From: Janthinobacterium sp. 67
Lineage (GTDB): Bacteria; Pseudomonadota; Gammaproteobacteria; Burkholderiales; Burkholderiaceae_D
Length of the DNA stretch: 64,000 bases
Assembly (NCBI RefSeq): GCF_002797895.1
Contig: NZ_PGES01000002.1
Span: 193,145-257,144, forward strand
Direction: 5' to 3'
Of this stretch, positions 24,869 through 34,249 are shown in pieces. Within the stretch, counting starts at the first letter, position 1. Each line of letters starts with the position of its first letter. Position numbers and translations under genes: made by a program. A model generated the notes under the pieces. It saw nothing but the letters and a program-made list of their open reading frames with translations. It was not told the origin of the DNA and did no database searches.

Positions 24869-25834
24869 TTAAGCTGTGCCCGTTTCCACTGCTCCAGCTG
24901 CTCGGCGCTGACCCGTATTGCTCTCTTCCTGTGACTTCTTCTTGTCGTCACCAAACCGGTCGACGATCAGCGCACCGCCGCCAACCCCGTCGCGGTAGAC
25001 TTGGTCGGGCGTCTGGTAGCTCAGCGATTGGTGCGGCCGCTCAGCGTTATAGAACGCGAAATACTGCGCCAGGCCCACCGTCAATTCCGCCATATTGGCG
25101 TATCCTTTCAGATACACATCCTCGTACTTCACGTTGCGCCACAGCCGCTCGACGAAGATGTTGTCCAGCGCCCGACCGCGCCCGTCCATGCTGATGGCGA
25201 CGCCTTCGCGCTTGAGCACGTCGGTGAAGGCCGTGCTGGTGAACTGCGAACCCTGATCGCTGTTGAACAACTCCGGCTTGCCATGCTGGCGCAAGGCGTC
25301 CTCCAGGCAGTCCACGCAGAACGACGCGTCCATGCTGTTGCTGAGGCGCCAGGACAGCAACTTGCGGCTGTACCAGTCGATGATCGCCACCAAATACGCG
25401 AAGCCCCGCGCCAACCGGATGTAGGTGATATCGGTCGACCATACGTGATTAGGACGCGTCACGGGCACACCGCGCAACAGGTACGGATAGACCTTGTGCT
25501 GCGGATGCGCTCGGCTCGTATTCGGCCCCGGCGCCATGCCCGCCAGCCCCATGCCGCGCATCAGACGCTGCACGCGCTTGCGGTTGACTACATGGCCCGT
25601 CGCGCGCAGGAACACGACCATGCGCCTGCTGCCATAAAAAGGCCGACTGGTGTATTCCTCGTCAATCAGCGCGCTCAGCTTCAGGTCGCTCTCGTCCTCG
25701 CATGCCTGCCGGGATGCCGCGTCGATCCGGCGGTACACCGTCGCGCGCGGCACGCTTGCCAGCTCGCATTGGCGCGTCAGCGGCAGCTTCTCGTGCCCGG
25801 CTTCGATCCAGCCCAAGCGCGCCTCCTGGCTCAC
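24869..25834 (-). CDS. IS3-family OrfB transposase (second IS type)
   Basis: This 321-aa protein has HTH_21 (SRPFYGSRRMVVFLRATGH), D in WSTDITYIRLARGF, D in LFNSDQGSQFTS and E in FVERLWRNVKYEDVY, the complete DDE triad. The product extends past the core with a Gly-rich tail. It overlaps orfA by four bases and would be made by frameshifting. Confidence 0.94.
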   Translation of the reverse strand: MSQEARLGWIEAGHEKLPLTRQCELASVPRATVYRRIDAASRQACEDESDLKLSALIDEEYTSRPFYGSRRMVVFLRATGHVVNRKRVQRLMRGMGLAGMAPGPNTSRAHPQHKVYPYLLRGVPVTRPNHVWSTDITYIRLARGFAYLVAIIDWYSRKLLSWRLSNSMDASFCVDCLEDALRQHGKPELFNSDQGSQFTSTAFTDVLKREGVAISMDGRGRALDNIFVERLWRNVKYEDVYLKGYANMAELTVGLAQYFAFYNAERPHQSLSYQTPDQVYRDGVGGGALIVDRFGDDKKKSQEESNTGQRRAAGAVETGTA

Positions 25835-26121
25835 GGCCCCAGCTTTTTTTTAAGCCAGTCCACTTCCATCTTCAGCCGACCGATCTCGCCGTATAGTTTG
25901 TCCTCGGGACTGCTTTCATCGATCGGCTTGGGGCCGCGCTTGGTGTCGAACAGCGCGCCGGCGTTCTCCAGGATTTCCTTTTTCCACTGGCCCACCAGCA
26001 CCGGATGCACGCCGAACTCTTGCGCGATCTCCGTCACCGTCTTGACGCCGCGAACGGCCTCCAGACCGACCTTGGCCTTAAACTCGGCCGTGTGTACCCG
26101 ACGTTTTTTACCTTCACTCAT
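25831..26121 (-). CDS. IS3-family OrfA (second IS type)
   Basis: This 96-aa protein starts MSEGKKRRVHTAEFKAKVGL, has the HTH EIAQEFGVHPVLVGQWKKEIL and a coiled coil at the C-terminus (LYGEIGRLKMEVDWLKKKL). The AAAAAA tract near 25843-25850 is the likely frameshift site linking it to OrfB. Confidence 0.93.
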   Translation of the reverse strand: MSEGKKRRVHTAEFKAKVGLEAVRGVKTVTEIAQEFGVHPVLVGQWKKEILENAGALFDTKRGPKPIDESSPEDKLYGEIGRLKMEVDWLKKKLGP

Positions 26122-26178
26122 TTGCTGTCATCCTTTCACGGACCACAGCTTAAACCATCGTCTCAGATTCGGGATCCA

Positions 26179-26326
26179 CTATACTGCGAATGGGTGGGAT
26201 CTGAGAACGCTGATGGAGCATGTGGGCTGGAAAAATGCCCAGTCCGCCATGCGCTACATCGATCGGGAAGATCCCTTTAACCAGCGCCGCATCGAACAAA
26301 ACCTGTATCCTCTTTATAGCAAGTAA
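26179..26326 (+). pseudogene. C-terminal remnant of a tyrosine recombinase (integrase)
   Basis: About 48 codons remain, reading TANGWDLRTLMEHVGWKN and AQSAMRYIDREDPF. This is the end of a phage-type integrase, with the nucleophilic Tyr in MRYID. The frame is open into the IS only by chance, and the N-terminal catalytic part is absent. It may be the integrase of the island that holds the small unknown genes. Confidence 0.7.
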
Positions 26327-26384
26327 TTAAACAGCTGCAGGTGGACCTTTATGAGGTGTACTGTCAATAGCGGACACTCTTGTT

Positions 26385-27245
26385 TCAAGCCACCCGCGGC
26401 TGTTTGCTGAATTTTTCAGCGAACAACGCGGGCGGAACATTGCCAAGGCGCGAATGGCGTCGCTGGCGGTTGTAAAAGCTTTCGATATATTCCTGTATTG
26501 CGGCTTTCGCGTCGGCCCGGGTCGCGTAACGTTGATGGTGCACCAGCTCGTTTTTCAGGCTGCCCCAGAAGCTTTCCATGGGCGCGTTGTCATAGCAGTT
26601 TCCTCGGCGCGACATGGACGGCTTCATGCCGAACTGCGTCACCAGTTTCTGATAGTCGTGGGCGCAATACTGACTGCCACGGTCGGAGTGGTGAATCAAG
26701 CCCGGCGCGGGGCGTTTGTTGCGCACGGCCTTCCACAGTGCTGTTGCCGTCAGCGTTTGCGTCATGCGCTCGTCCATCGCGTAGCCCACCAGCTCGCAGG
26801 TGAACACGTCCTTGATACCGGCCAGGTAAAGCCAGCCCTCGCCGGTCGCCACATAGGTGATGTCGGTCACCCAGGCTTCGTTCGGCCGGGTCGGCGCGAA
26901 AGTCTGATTGAGCAGGTTGTCGGCCACCGGCAGGTCATGATTCGAGTTCGTGGTGGCCTTGAACTTGCGCTTTTGCTTGCAGCGCAGGGCGAGCTCGCGA
27001 CGCAGACGGACGATACGATCACGGCCGGCCGGAAAGCCTTGCGCCGTCAGTTCCGGCTGCATGCGCAACGGGCCATAAGTCTGCCGGCTCTGCGCGTGCA
27101 CGGCCTCGATGGCGACCTTCAGGCGTGCGTCGTCCTGCGCCCGCTGCGACGGTTTGCCGTTCGCCCAAGCGTAGAAACCGCTGCGCGAGACGCTAAAGAC
27201 GCGGCACATGATGGTGACAGGAAATTCGAGTCGCAAGGTCTTCAT
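26385..27245 (-). CDS. IS3-family OrfB (DDE transposase), copy 2
   Basis: The amino-acid sequence is identical to 19263-20123, with the same DDE residues in WVTDITYV, HHSDRGSQY and MESFWGSLK. It would be expressed as an OrfAB fusion. Confidence 0.95.
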   Translation of the reverse strand: MKTLRLEFPVTIMCRVFSVSRSGFYAWANGKPSQRAQDDARLKVAIEAVHAQSRQTYGPLRMQPELTAQGFPAGRDRIVRLRRELALRCKQKRKFKATTNSNHDLPVADNLLNQTFAPTRPNEAWVTDITYVATGEGWLYLAGIKDVFTCELVGYAMDERMTQTLTATALWKAVRNKRPAPGLIHHSDRGSQYCAHDYQKLVTQFGMKPSMSRRGNCYDNAPMESFWGSLKNELVHHQRYATRADAKAAIQEYIESFYNRQRRHSRLGNVPPALFAEKFSKQPRVA

Positions 27246-27553
27246 GACCGCGTACTTGGCAGCGACTCCCGCGCAAAGTACGCTGCCGCTTTTTTTACGA
27301 TATCGCGCTCCATGCGTGCCTCGGCAAGCTCTTTGCGCAGCTTGGTTACCTCAGCCTCAAGCTCCGGCACGGAGCGGCTACCAGGGGCTACTTTGGGCGA
27401 CGTGCCGCGCCTTGCCGCACTGACCCAGTTCGCTAGCGTGCCCTTGGGAATGGTGAGACGCAACGCGGCGTCTTCCAGCGTCAGGCCTTGTGTCAGGACC
27501 AGTTTTACCGCTTCTTCCCGAAGCTCCGGTGTGTATGTTGTTGAGCGTGTCAT
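27242..27553 (-). CDS. IS3-family OrfA, copy 2
   Basis: The amino-acid sequence is identical to 18955-19266, with the helix-turn-helix and coiled coil intact. It overlaps orfB by four bases and contains the A7G slippery run. Confidence 0.93.
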   Translation of the reverse strand: MTRSTTYTPELREEAVKLVLTQGLTLEDAALRLTIPKGTLANWVSAARRGTSPKVAPGSRSVPELEAEVTKLRKELAEARMERDIVKKAAAYFARESLPSTRS

Positions 27554-27620
27554 AAGTTCTCCAGTTGGTGAAGTTTACCAAACTAGAGTGTCCGAAAAAG
27601 TCAGGGTACCTCATTAATTC

Positions 27621-27660
27621 TGACAAGATTGTAATCCTGGCGTTAGACGATTGTCATCTT
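27621..27660 (+). promoter_or_regulatory. CopR/CusR-type box upstream of copRS
   Basis: TGACAAGATTGTAATC (27621-27636) fits the heavy-metal regulator box pattern TGACA-n3-TGTAAT. A second TTGTCAT half-site lies at 27651-27657. It lies about 110 bp before copR, only 8 bp from the end of IS3 copy 2, so the IS landed just outside the control region. Autoregulation by CopR is the likely meaning. Confidence 0.55.
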
Positions 27661-27747
27661 TCCAAGGTAGACTGAAGACAGAGACCGATGGCGATCTTCA
27701 CCATCCGCATAACGTGGACACAGCAGTTGAACTAGTGGAAAAGTGAC

Positions 27748-28419
27748 ATGCGATTATTAGTGGTTGAGGACGAGCAAAAGGCGGGCGAATATATTCAGAA
27801 AGGTCTGAGTGAGTCTGGTTTTGTTGTTGACTTGGCGAGAACTGGGCCCGACGGACTTCACGCTGCCACTACTGCCCATTACGACCTGATCGTGCTTGAC
27901 GTCATGCTTCCGGGCTTAGACGGTTGGCAAATCATCGCTGAGTTGCGCAAAACGGTTGATACGCCGGTGCTATTTCTTACCGCACGGGATGGGCTCGATG
28001 ACCGCATCAAAGGTCTGGAGCTTGGTGCGGATGATTACTTAGTTAAGCCATTCGCTTTCGTTGAGTTGCTTGTTCGTATTCGAACGTTGTTGCGCCGAGG
28101 GCCGATCAGAGAAGCTGATATTTTTCAGATTGCCGATCTGGAACTAGACATTCCCAAGCGAAGAGTCATACGGGCTGGGGTTCGGATTGATTTGACTGCG
28201 AAAGAATTTGCACTTTTGCATCTGCTATCCAAGCGGGTCGGACAGGTTTTGTCCCGGCCGTTAATTGCATCGCAAGTCTGGGACATGAATTTTGATAGCG
28301 ACACGAACGTGGTGGATGTCGCGGTACGCCGTCTACGGGCAAAAATTGACGACCCCTTCGAAGTCAAACTGATCCATACGATTCGGAGTATGGGCTATGT
28401 ATTAGAAGATAGACAATGA
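27748..28419 (+). CDS. copR: Heavy-metal response regulator CopR/CusR-like
   Basis: This 223-aa OmpR-family regulator starts [20 protein letters not shown], typical of CopR/CusR/CzcR. The phospho-Asp is in [15 protein letters not shown] (near 51) and the switch Lys in [10 protein letters not shown]. The C-terminal winged helix ends [13 protein letters not shown]. It overlaps copS by four bases. It probably activates the copper genes further downstream when copper is high (family knowledge plus context). Confidence 0.92.
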   Translation: MRLLVVEDEQKAGEYIQKGLSESGFVVDLARTGPDGLHAATTAHYDLIVLDVMLPGLDGWQIIAELRKTVDTPVLFLTARDGLDDRIKGLELGADDYLVKPFAFVELLVRIRTLLRRGPIREADIFQIADLELDIPKRRVIRAGVRIDLTAKEFALLHLLSKRVGQVLSRPLIASQVWDMNFDSDTNVVDVAVRRLRAKIDDPFEVKLIHTIRSMGYVLEDRQ

Positions 28420-29843
28420 AGGCCAAGAACTGGTCTCTCACCACGCAGCTGGGGGCGCTCTTCGCCTGCATCTCGGTAATTGTATTTTCGGCCTTAGGCA
28501 TCTATCTCTATCAAGCTCTCGCGGTGCAGCTCCAAGCACGGGATGATGCAGACCTTGTCGACCGTATTGTGTTCATCAGACATATGCTTGAGGAGACACC
28601 GAGTGTAGAGTCGATTCGTGTGGATCCGCACCGTTTTTTAGATGCTGTCGATTTGCATGGCGGCTTTTTGCTCGTTATGCAGGCACAAGACGGTGAAGAA
28701 TTAACCCGCAATACCCGTGACCGTTCATTCATGCATGCCAGCGGGGCTGTGCCGGTAGAGACGATGCCAGAGCCATCTCACGTACGTGCTGCACTAGGGC
28801 ATAGCGAACCCAACCTAAGAGTTATTGCTGCGCTGGGTACCGTTGGTTCGACAGGTTCCGTGGTGAAAATCACGCTCGCCAGAAGCGAAGAGAGCCGCGC
28901 AGCTGTTCTATCTGCATACAAGTTAAAAGTGCTTGCATCGGGCTTCTTTGGTGCGGTGCTAACAGCCCTACTGGGGTTTCTACTAGTACGTCGCGCGTTG
29001 CACAAAGTAAAGCTCATCGCGCAGCAAGCTCAGCAAGTCAGTGCGCACAATTTGGAAGTGCGCTTGCATGCAAAATCAGCACCGAAGGAAATCCAGATAC
29101 TGGCTGATTCGTTCAATGAGGTGCTTGACCGCCTGCAAAATAGCTTTAATAACCTTTCCCAGTTTGCAGATGACTTGGCACACGATTTGCGTACGCCTCT
29201 CAACAATCTGATGGTTCAAACAGAAGTTGCCCTGTCTCAGCCCAGATCATCCGATGAATATCAAAACCTGCTTTCATCTAACTACGAGGAGTTTGGCCGT
29301 CTAGCTAGAATGGTGGAAAGCATATTATTTTTGGCGCGGGCTGACCATGACCAAGTTTCGCTAGCAACTGAGCAGCTTGATATGGATGTTGAGCTGACGC
29401 GAATCGCCGAGTATTTTGAAGGGCCGGCATCCGACGCAGGGATATCATTCATCGTCATCGCCTCAGGTAAAGTGCTTGCTGATGGGCACCTGCTTCGCCG
29501 CGCGGTGAGTAACCTTGTATCGAACGCTCTTCGGTACACGCCGAAGGGCGAAATTATCTTGCTCAAGGCGATAGAGGACGACGACGGGGCCGTAGTTTCT
29601 GTTTCCAATCCTGGCCCAGGCATCGCGCAGGAACACCTGTCGCGGTTGTTTGACCGGTTCTACCGTTCCGATAAATCGAGGGCCAGTACGTCAGCCTCCG
29701 CTGGATTGGGTCTTTCAATCGTCAAATCCATCATGGCGCTTCACCATGGCCGAGCCAGTGTCACGAGTGAGCTTGATGGAGTTACCCAATTCACGCTATT
29801 TTTTCCTGGCACGACAGCATCGAACGAAACAGTTAAGCGCTGA
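28416..29843 (+). CDS. copS: Heavy-metal sensor histidine kinase CopS/CusS-like
   Basis: This 475-aa kinase has transmembrane helices at about residues 10-32 and 165-188 around a periplasmic sensor domain, then HAMP. Its HisKA box is [16 protein letters not shown] (His near 253), with N box [15 protein letters not shown]1 NPGPGI and G2 [13 protein letters not shown]. The heavy-metal kinase subfamily (CusS, CopS, SilS) has this layout. It is coupled to copR by an ATGA overlap. Confidence 0.92.
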   Translation: MKAKNWSLTTQLGALFACISVIVFSALGIYLYQALAVQLQARDDADLVDRIVFIRHMLEETPSVESIRVDPHRFLDAVDLHGGFLLVMQAQDGEELTRNTRDRSFMHASGAVPVETMPEPSHVRAALGHSEPNLRVIAALGTVGSTGSVVKITLARSEESRAAVLSAYKLKVLASGFFGAVLTALLGFLLVRRALHKVKLIAQQAQQVSAHNLEVRLHAKSAPKEIQILADSFNEVLDRLQNSFNNLSQFADDLAHDLRTPLNNLMVQTEVALSQPRSSDEYQNLLSSNYEEFGRLARMVESILFLARADHDQVSLATEQLDMDVELTRIAEYFEGPASDAGISFIVIASGKVLADGHLLRRAVSNLVSNALRYTPKGEIILLKAIEDDDGAVVSVSNPGPGIAQEHLSRLFDRFYRSDKSRASTSASAGLGLSIVKSIMALHHGRASVTSELDGVTQFTLFFPGTTASNETVKR

Positions 29844-29885
29844 AAATGGATTTTTGAGGACAGAAATCTTGTGCTCAGCGGTTAA

Positions 29886-30371
29886 CTAAGCAAGCTGCAG
29901 CTCCCAGTATCCGACATCAATCCACTGATCAAATTTACAGCCAACCCGCTTGAACATGGCCACCTTCTCAAATCCTAGGCGCTCGTGCAAAGCAACGCTA
30001 GATTCATTGGGCTGCGCAATGCCACCAATGACCACTTGCAGTTGGCGGTGCCGGAGCTCCTCGATCAGGGTACTGTAAAGCTGTCGACCGATGCCCTGAC
30101 CGACTCCATCGTGCGCCACGTACACCGTTGACTCGACCGAAAAACGATAGGCGCTCCGGGCACGCCAGGGCGTTGCGTAGGCGTAACCTAGTATTTGACC
30201 ATCGCGTTCAAAGACGTACCACGGCAACTGCGCACCCACAGAAGCGATGCGCTGGGCCATCTCATCGATGGCGACCATCTGCTCTTCAAACGTGATGGTG
30301 GAGCTGCTGACGTAATGGTTGTATATCGTGGCGATCGCAGCAGCATCGGCGGTAGTGGCAAGTCGAATCAT
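29886..30371 (-). CDS. arsN: GNAT acetyltransferase, ArsN/phosphinothricin acetyltransferase-like
   Basis: The ATG at 30371 (MIRLATTADAAAIATIYNHY) matches the family start; the longer frame has no support. The 161-aa product shows STITFEEQ and GYAYATPWRARSAYRFSVES, typical of phosphinothricin/arsinothricin N-acetyltransferases. The acetyl-CoA loop GVGQGIGRQL and HERLGFEKVAMFKRVGCKF are also present. At the end of an ars operon, its probable role is acetylating arsinothricin-type organoarsenicals. Substrate is inference. Confidence 0.82.
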   Translation of the reverse strand: MIRLATTADAAAIATIYNHYVSSSTITFEEQMVAIDEMAQRIASVGAQLPWYVFERDGQILGYAYATPWRARSAYRFSVESTVYVAHDGVGQGIGRQLYSTLIEELRHRQLQVVIGGIAQPNESSVALHERLGFEKVAMFKRVGCKFDQWIDVGYWELQLA

Positions 30372-30474
30372 CAGCGGGATCCAAATAGACGTGAAATGGC
30401 AGGAAGGAGCACGGCCGCAAACTACGCACGGCACCCTAAAGTATCATTCTAGCAATAATCCATCCTATGTGGCT

Positions 30475-31134
30475 TCACGGCGCATTGCGTTGAGTAGGAT
30501 CGCGCAGAAAAGCTGGTGAAGGCCCTGTGCCTCCCGAGCGGGCCCGCTCCCGTCCTGCGGCCTCTGCCCACCAGATCAACTGGGAAAAGGTGCGTTCGAT
30601 ATAGGAAACCCAACGCGTACTGTCGACTTCAGGTGCAAAGCTGCCATCGGCAGCAAAAACAGTATGTGCTGTCGGAATATGGATCATGGCCGACACCGGC
30701 AAACAGCCCAGCTCGGACAGAAAAGCGCGCATACCCACCGCCGCCCGCACACCACCCCACTGGCCCGCCGAATAAGTGACGATGGCGCTGGGCTTGAAGG
30801 CAAACAAAGAACTGCCAAAGTGGTTCAGTAAATGCATCAGTGCCGGACTCATTGAATGATTGTATTCAGAACTGACCATCACATACCCATCGGCGCTGGC
30901 AATCTCACTGGCCAGTTGCTCCAACGGCAAGGGCGCGCGCCCCTGCGCATAGGAAAAGTGTGGCTTGAACACGTCACCTAGCTCGTAATCGAGCGGATCG
31001 ATGAGCACCACATTGTGGCCATCATGGCGGCACTGCGCCACGATGGCCTTGGCGACCCGTTCGCCCACGCGCGCAGGCAGGGGCGGTGTGCTGGTGCGAA
31101 TAGAACCGAGAAACACCAGAATTTTCATCTTCAT
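30475..31134 (-). CDS. NADPH-dependent FMN reductase-like flavoprotein
   Basis: The ATG at 31134 follows GGAAAGGGTAAG; a TTG 18 bases upstream is less likely. The 219-aa protein has the flavodoxin-like FMN loop GSIRTSTPPLPARVG (near residues 10-24), and SSEYNHSMSPALMHLLNHFG and YSAGQWGGVRAAVGMRAFL, diagnostic of the NADPH-dependent FMN reductase family. It differs from ArsH next door. In an ars operon it may supply reduced flavin or detoxify an organic compound; this is inference. Confidence 0.82.
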   Translation of the reverse strand: MKMKILVFLGSIRTSTPPLPARVGERVAKAIVAQCRHDGHNVVLIDPLDYELGDVFKPHFSYAQGRAPLPLEQLASEIASADGYVMVSSEYNHSMSPALMHLLNHFGSSLFAFKPSAIVTYSAGQWGGVRAAVGMRAFLSELGCLPVSAMIHIPTAHTVFAADGSFAPEVDSTRWVSYIERTFSQLIWWAEAAGRERARSGGTGPSPAFLRDPTQRNAP

Positions 31135-31211
31135 CTTACCCTTTCCAGCCAAAACCTCGGCTAGGTCATCGTGCAGTGAAAACCCGGCGAACGGGCCAAC
31201 ATGAAAACAGC

Positions 31212-31955
31212 CTATTTGCTTGGCGTCTCGTGATTCATGGCCGCTTCGGCGAGGGCGCGTACTTCGGCCGGCATGGATTCCTTGCGCTCGCTATAGCGGC
31301 TGGTCAGGTAATCCGAGCGATCGCGCACCACCAGGGTGAATTTATACAATTCCTCCATGACGTCGACCAGGCGGTCGTAATATGGCGACGGCTTCATGCG
31401 GTCGTTTTCGTCGAATTCCTGGTATGCCTTGGCAACGGACGACTGGTTCGGAATGGTCACCATGCGCATCCAGCGGCCCAGCACGCGCAAGCCGTTGACG
31501 GCGTTGAACGATTGCGAGCCGCCCGACACTTGCATCACCGCAAGGGTCCGCCCCTGCGTCGGACGCACGCTGCCCATTTCCAGCGGCAGCCAGTCAATTT
31601 GTGACTTGAACACACCTGTCACAGCGCCATGGCGTTCCGGACTGCACCAAACCTGGCCTTCCGACCAGAGCGACAGCTCGCGCAGCTCCTGCACCTTGGG
31701 ATGGTCAGGGCTGACGCTGTCGACCATGGGCAAGCCATGCGGGTCGAAAACCCGCGTCTCGGCGCCAAAATTCTGCAGCAGCCGCTCCGCCTCCAGAGTC
31801 AGCAAGCGGCTGAACGAGCGTTCACGTAGCGAGCCGTACAGCAAGAGCATGCGCGGCGGATGCGTTGCCACCGTCGCTGGCATAAGTTTATCAACCGTCG
31901 GCGTATCGAGGTGCGCAGCACTGATATTGGGCAAGTCCTTGACTGGCTTATACAT
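31212..31955 (-). CDS. arsH: ArsH, NADPH:FMN oxidoreductase / organoarsenical oxidase
   Basis: The ATG at 31955 overlaps the arsC 3' end by 8 bp. The 247-aa product has the ArsH hallmarks [16 protein letters not shown] (FMN binding), [17 protein letters not shown], and [20 protein letters not shown] followed by [14 protein letters not shown]. ArsH oxidises trivalent methylated or aromatic arsenicals to less toxic pentavalent forms. Length is normal for the family. Confidence 0.95.
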   Translation of the reverse strand: MYKPVKDLPNISAAHLDTPTVDKLMPATVATHPPRMLLLYGSLRERSFSRLLTLEAERLLQNFGAETRVFDPHGLPMVDSVSPDHPKVQELRELSLWSEGQVWCSPERHGAVTGVFKSQIDWLPLEMGSVRPTQGRTLAVMQVSGGSQSFNAVNGLRVLGRWMRMVTIPNQSSVAKAYQEFDENDRMKPSPYYDRLVDVMEELYKFTLVVRDRSDYLTSRYSERKESMPAEVRALAEAAMNHETPSK

Positions 31956-32379
31956 GGGGCACCACCCGCTTTCCTTGCGCATCGATGACCGCCTCGCCGT
32001 CTTCTTTGGCAAACGTGCCCAGTTGCGGCAAGGGCAGAACGTCAAGCACCAACTCCGATGGGCGGCATAGGCGCACGCCAAGCGGCGTGACCACGAACGG
32101 ACGATTGATAAGGATGGGATGGGCCAGCATGGCGTCCAACAGTGCCTCGTCGCTGATTTGGGCCTGGTCGAGACCCAGTTCCAGGTACGGCGTACCTTTC
32201 TGGCGAATGGCCTCGCGCACGCTCAAGCCAGCACGGGCAATCAAATCGACCAGGGTCTCGCGCATTGGCGGTTGCTGCAGGTATTCGATGACCTGCGGCT
32301 CAGTGCCAGTATTGCGGATTAACGCCAGGGTGTTGCGCGAAGTGCCACAGGCCGGGTTGTGATAAATAGTGATATCCAT
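31948..32379 (-). CDS. arsC: ArsC, glutaredoxin-dependent arsenate reductase
   Basis: This 143-aa protein has the ArsC active-site start [16 protein letters not shown] (Cys 12), the R-containing substrate segment [11 protein letters not shown] (near 88-98), and [11 protein letters not shown]. It reduces arsenate to arsenite with glutaredoxin and glutathione so that ArsB can export it. It is 15 bp downstream of arsB. Confidence 0.95.
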   Translation of the reverse strand: MDITIYHNPACGTSRNTLALIRNTGTEPQVIEYLQQPPMRETLVDLIARAGLSVREAIRQKGTPYLELGLDQAQISDEALLDAMLAHPILINRPFVVTPLGVRLCRPSELVLDVLPLPQLGTFAKEDGEAVIDAQGKRVVPHV

Positions 32380-32393
32380 AATAAATCCTTTCC

Positions 32394-33677
32394 TTAATAA
32401 CTGAGGCGCAGTGCCAGCGCCGCCAGGGTCACCAGCAACACAGGCAAGGTGAGGACGATGCCGACGCGGAAGTAATAACCCCAGGAGATGTGAATCTTCT
32501 TACTGTCGAGGACATGCAGCCACAACAGGGTCGCCAGGCTGCCGATAGGGGTAATTTTCGGCCCCAGGTCACTGCCAATGACATTGGCATAAATCATCGC
32601 CTCGCGCACGGCGCCCTGCGCTGAGGTAGGATCGATCGACAAGGCCCCGATTAGCACCGTCGGCATATTGTTCATGATCGAGGACAGGACGGCCGTCAGC
32701 ACGCCTGTGCCCATGGCCGCGCCCCATACGCCATATTGGGCAAAGTAATTGAGTACGCCAGTCAGGTAGCCGGTCAGGCCCGCGTTGCGCAGGCCATATA
32801 CGACCAGATACATGCCCAGAGAAAAAACAACGATCTGCCATGGTGCATTGCGAATGACTTCGCGCGTGGGTATCACATGGCCTTTAGCGGCGACAGCCAG
32901 CAACAGAGCGGCGCCAACGGCGGCCACGGCACTGATCGGCACGCCCAGGCTCTCAAGCCAGAAAAAGCCGATCAGCAGCAGCGCCAGGACCAGCCAGCCG
33001 GCCTTGAAGGTCGCCATGTCGCGGATCGCGGCGCCGGGGCGTTTGAGCTGGGAGACGTCATAGTCTTGCGGGATGTCCTTGCGGAAAAACCACATCAGTG
33101 CAAGCAGGGTCGCTATCACTGCCACCGCGTTGACCGGCACCATCACGGCCGCATACTCGGCAAAGCCGATCTTGAAATAGTCGGCCGAAACGATATTGAC
33201 CAGGTTCGACACCACCAGCGGCAGGCTGGCCGTGTCGGCGATAAAGCCGGCCGCCATCACGAAGGCCAACGTAGCTTTGGCTGAAAACTTCAGTTCGAGC
33301 AACATGGCGATCACGATAGGCGTCAGTATCAGCGCCGCACCATCGTTGGCAAACAACGCAGCGACAGCGGCGCCCAGCAGGACCAGCAAGACAAACAACT
33401 TGCGGCCGCTACCACCTCCCCAGCGTGCCACGTGCAGCGCGGCCCACTCGAAGAAACCGGCCTTGTCGAGCAGCAGGCTGATGATGATGACGGCGATAAA
33501 CGTGCCGGTTGCATTCCAGACGATGTGCCAGACGACGGGCATGTCCGACAACTGGATGACACCAGCCAGCAGCGCGACGCCAGCGCCGATGGCCGCGCTC
33601 CAGCCAATACCCAAGCCACGCGGCTGCCAGATAACCAGTACCAGAGTCGCCAAGAAAATCAGGAAAGCAGTCAACAT
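32394..33677 (-). CDS. arsB: ArsB arsenite efflux membrane protein
   Basis: This 427-aa protein has about twelve transmembrane helices. Conserved ArsB regions are [30 protein letters not shown] and [12 protein letters not shown], and the C-terminus has [20 protein letters not shown]. Size and motifs fit ArsB of the ion-transporter superfamily, not ACR3. It exports arsenite or antimonite across the inner membrane. The start overlaps the end of the upstream phosphatase-type arsC by 7 bp. Confidence 0.95.
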   Translation of the reverse strand: MLTAFLIFLATLVLVIWQPRGLGIGWSAAIGAGVALLAGVIQLSDMPVVWHIVWNATGTFIAVIIISLLLDKAGFFEWAALHVARWGGGSGRKLFVLLVLLGAAVAALFANDGAALILTPIVIAMLLELKFSAKATLAFVMAAGFIADTASLPLVVSNLVNIVSADYFKIGFAEYAAVMVPVNAVAVIATLLALMWFFRKDIPQDYDVSQLKRPGAAIRDMATFKAGWLVLALLLIGFFWLESLGVPISAVAAVGAALLLAVAAKGHVIPTREVIRNAPWQIVVFSLGMYLVVYGLRNAGLTGYLTGVLNYFAQYGVWGAAMGTGVLTAVLSSIMNNMPTVLIGALSIDPTSAQGAVREAMIYANVIGSDLGPKITPIGSLATLLWLHVLDSKKIHISWGYYFRVGIVLTLPVLLVTLAALALRLSY

Positions 33678-34180
33678 ACGAGCGCCTCCTTGGGGGCAGC
33701 CGGGGCAAAGACACTAGAAATGTTGTCGAGTTCAGCTTTCAGGCGTACAGGGTCATGCTGCAGCTGCTCTAGCGGCAAGGCGAAGAAAGCCTCGATGCGT
33801 GCGCGCAGAATGCCATACGTCACCCGGAAAGCAGCGTCCTTTTCTGCGTCCGTCCCCGTGACATGGCCGGGATCGTCTACACCCCAGTGGCTACGAAGCA
33901 CTGGGCCCAGGTAGGCCGGGCACGTCTCGCCAGCGGCGCTGGCACACACGGTGATGACGATATCGGGCACGGAAGGCAGAGCGTCCCAGGACTTGCTGTA
34001 ATACCCCAGGGTCGATATCTGCTCGTTGGCCAGCAACGCCAGTGCTCCTGGGTGCAGCGCCCCGGCCGGATGACTGCCTGCGCTCAGCGCATGCCAGCCT
34101 GCCGGCGCCAGATGATTGAAAGTCGCTTCTGCCAGGATGGATCGGCAAGAGTTGCCGGTACACAAAAAAAGAACGTTCAT
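33671..34180 (-). CDS. arsC: LMW-PTP-type arsenate reductase (thioredoxin-dependent class), copy 2
   Basis: The ATG at 34180 ([19 protein letters not shown]) gives 169 aa; the longer frame has no ribosome site. The P-loop CTGNSCR is the C-x5-R catalytic motif of the low-molecular-weight phosphatase-like ArsC family. The redox cysteine region is [11 protein letters not shown]. It is related to the next gene but diverged from it, and includes a C-terminal extension. It overlaps arsB. Confidence 0.9.
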   Translation of the reverse strand: MNVLFLCTGNSCRSILAEATFNHLAPAGWHALSAGSHPAGALHPGALALLANEQISTLGYYSKSWDALPSVPDIVITVCASAAGETCPAYLGPVLRSHWGVDDPGHVTGTDAEKDAAFRVTYGILRARIEAFFALPLEQLQHDPVRLKAELDNISSVFAPAAPKEALVC

Positions 34181-34249
34181 GAAATTATCGCAAAATAGTG
34201 AAAAGTAAGGCATGCCCGTTATCAACAGGCATGCCGGGGCGCTCGCCTA

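Larger units (their letters stand above)
24835..26178 (-). mobile_element. IS3-family element (second type), no target duplication seen
   Basis: Both ends read TGGATCC outermost, with TTTAAGCTGTG further in (spaced differently on the two sides). Between them lie orfA and orfB of an IS3-type element. The flanks (AAAG on the left, CTAT on the right) do not repeat. The right flank enters the middle of an integrase gene whose other part is not on the left. This suggests an IS-mediated deletion or recombination. End positions are estimates. Confidence 0.75.
26352..27613 (-). mobile_element. IS3-family insertion sequence, copy 2 (inverted)
   Basis: This 1262-bp element is the same as copy 1 in reverse orientation, with TGAGGT ends at 26352 and 27613. 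A 3-bp duplication TTA lies at 26349-26351 and 27614-27616. Both encoded proteins are identical to those of copy 1, so at least one copy is very recent. Confidence 0.95.

Noticed and set aside
25001..26326. Long plus-strand ORF of 441 codons across the IS3-type element
   Set aside because: Nearly all of it is antisense to the transposase genes. Only the last about 48 codons are real, as an integrase remnant.
18895..27613. Composite transposon formed by the two IS3 copies
   Set aside because: Each copy has its own 3-bp target duplication (ATC and TTA), so they inserted independently rather than moving the intervening DNA as a unit.
26454..27617. Plus-strand 387-codon ORF in IS3 copy 2, with a matching one in copy 1
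   Set aside because: It is antisense to OrfB and OrfA, which have clear transposase motifs.
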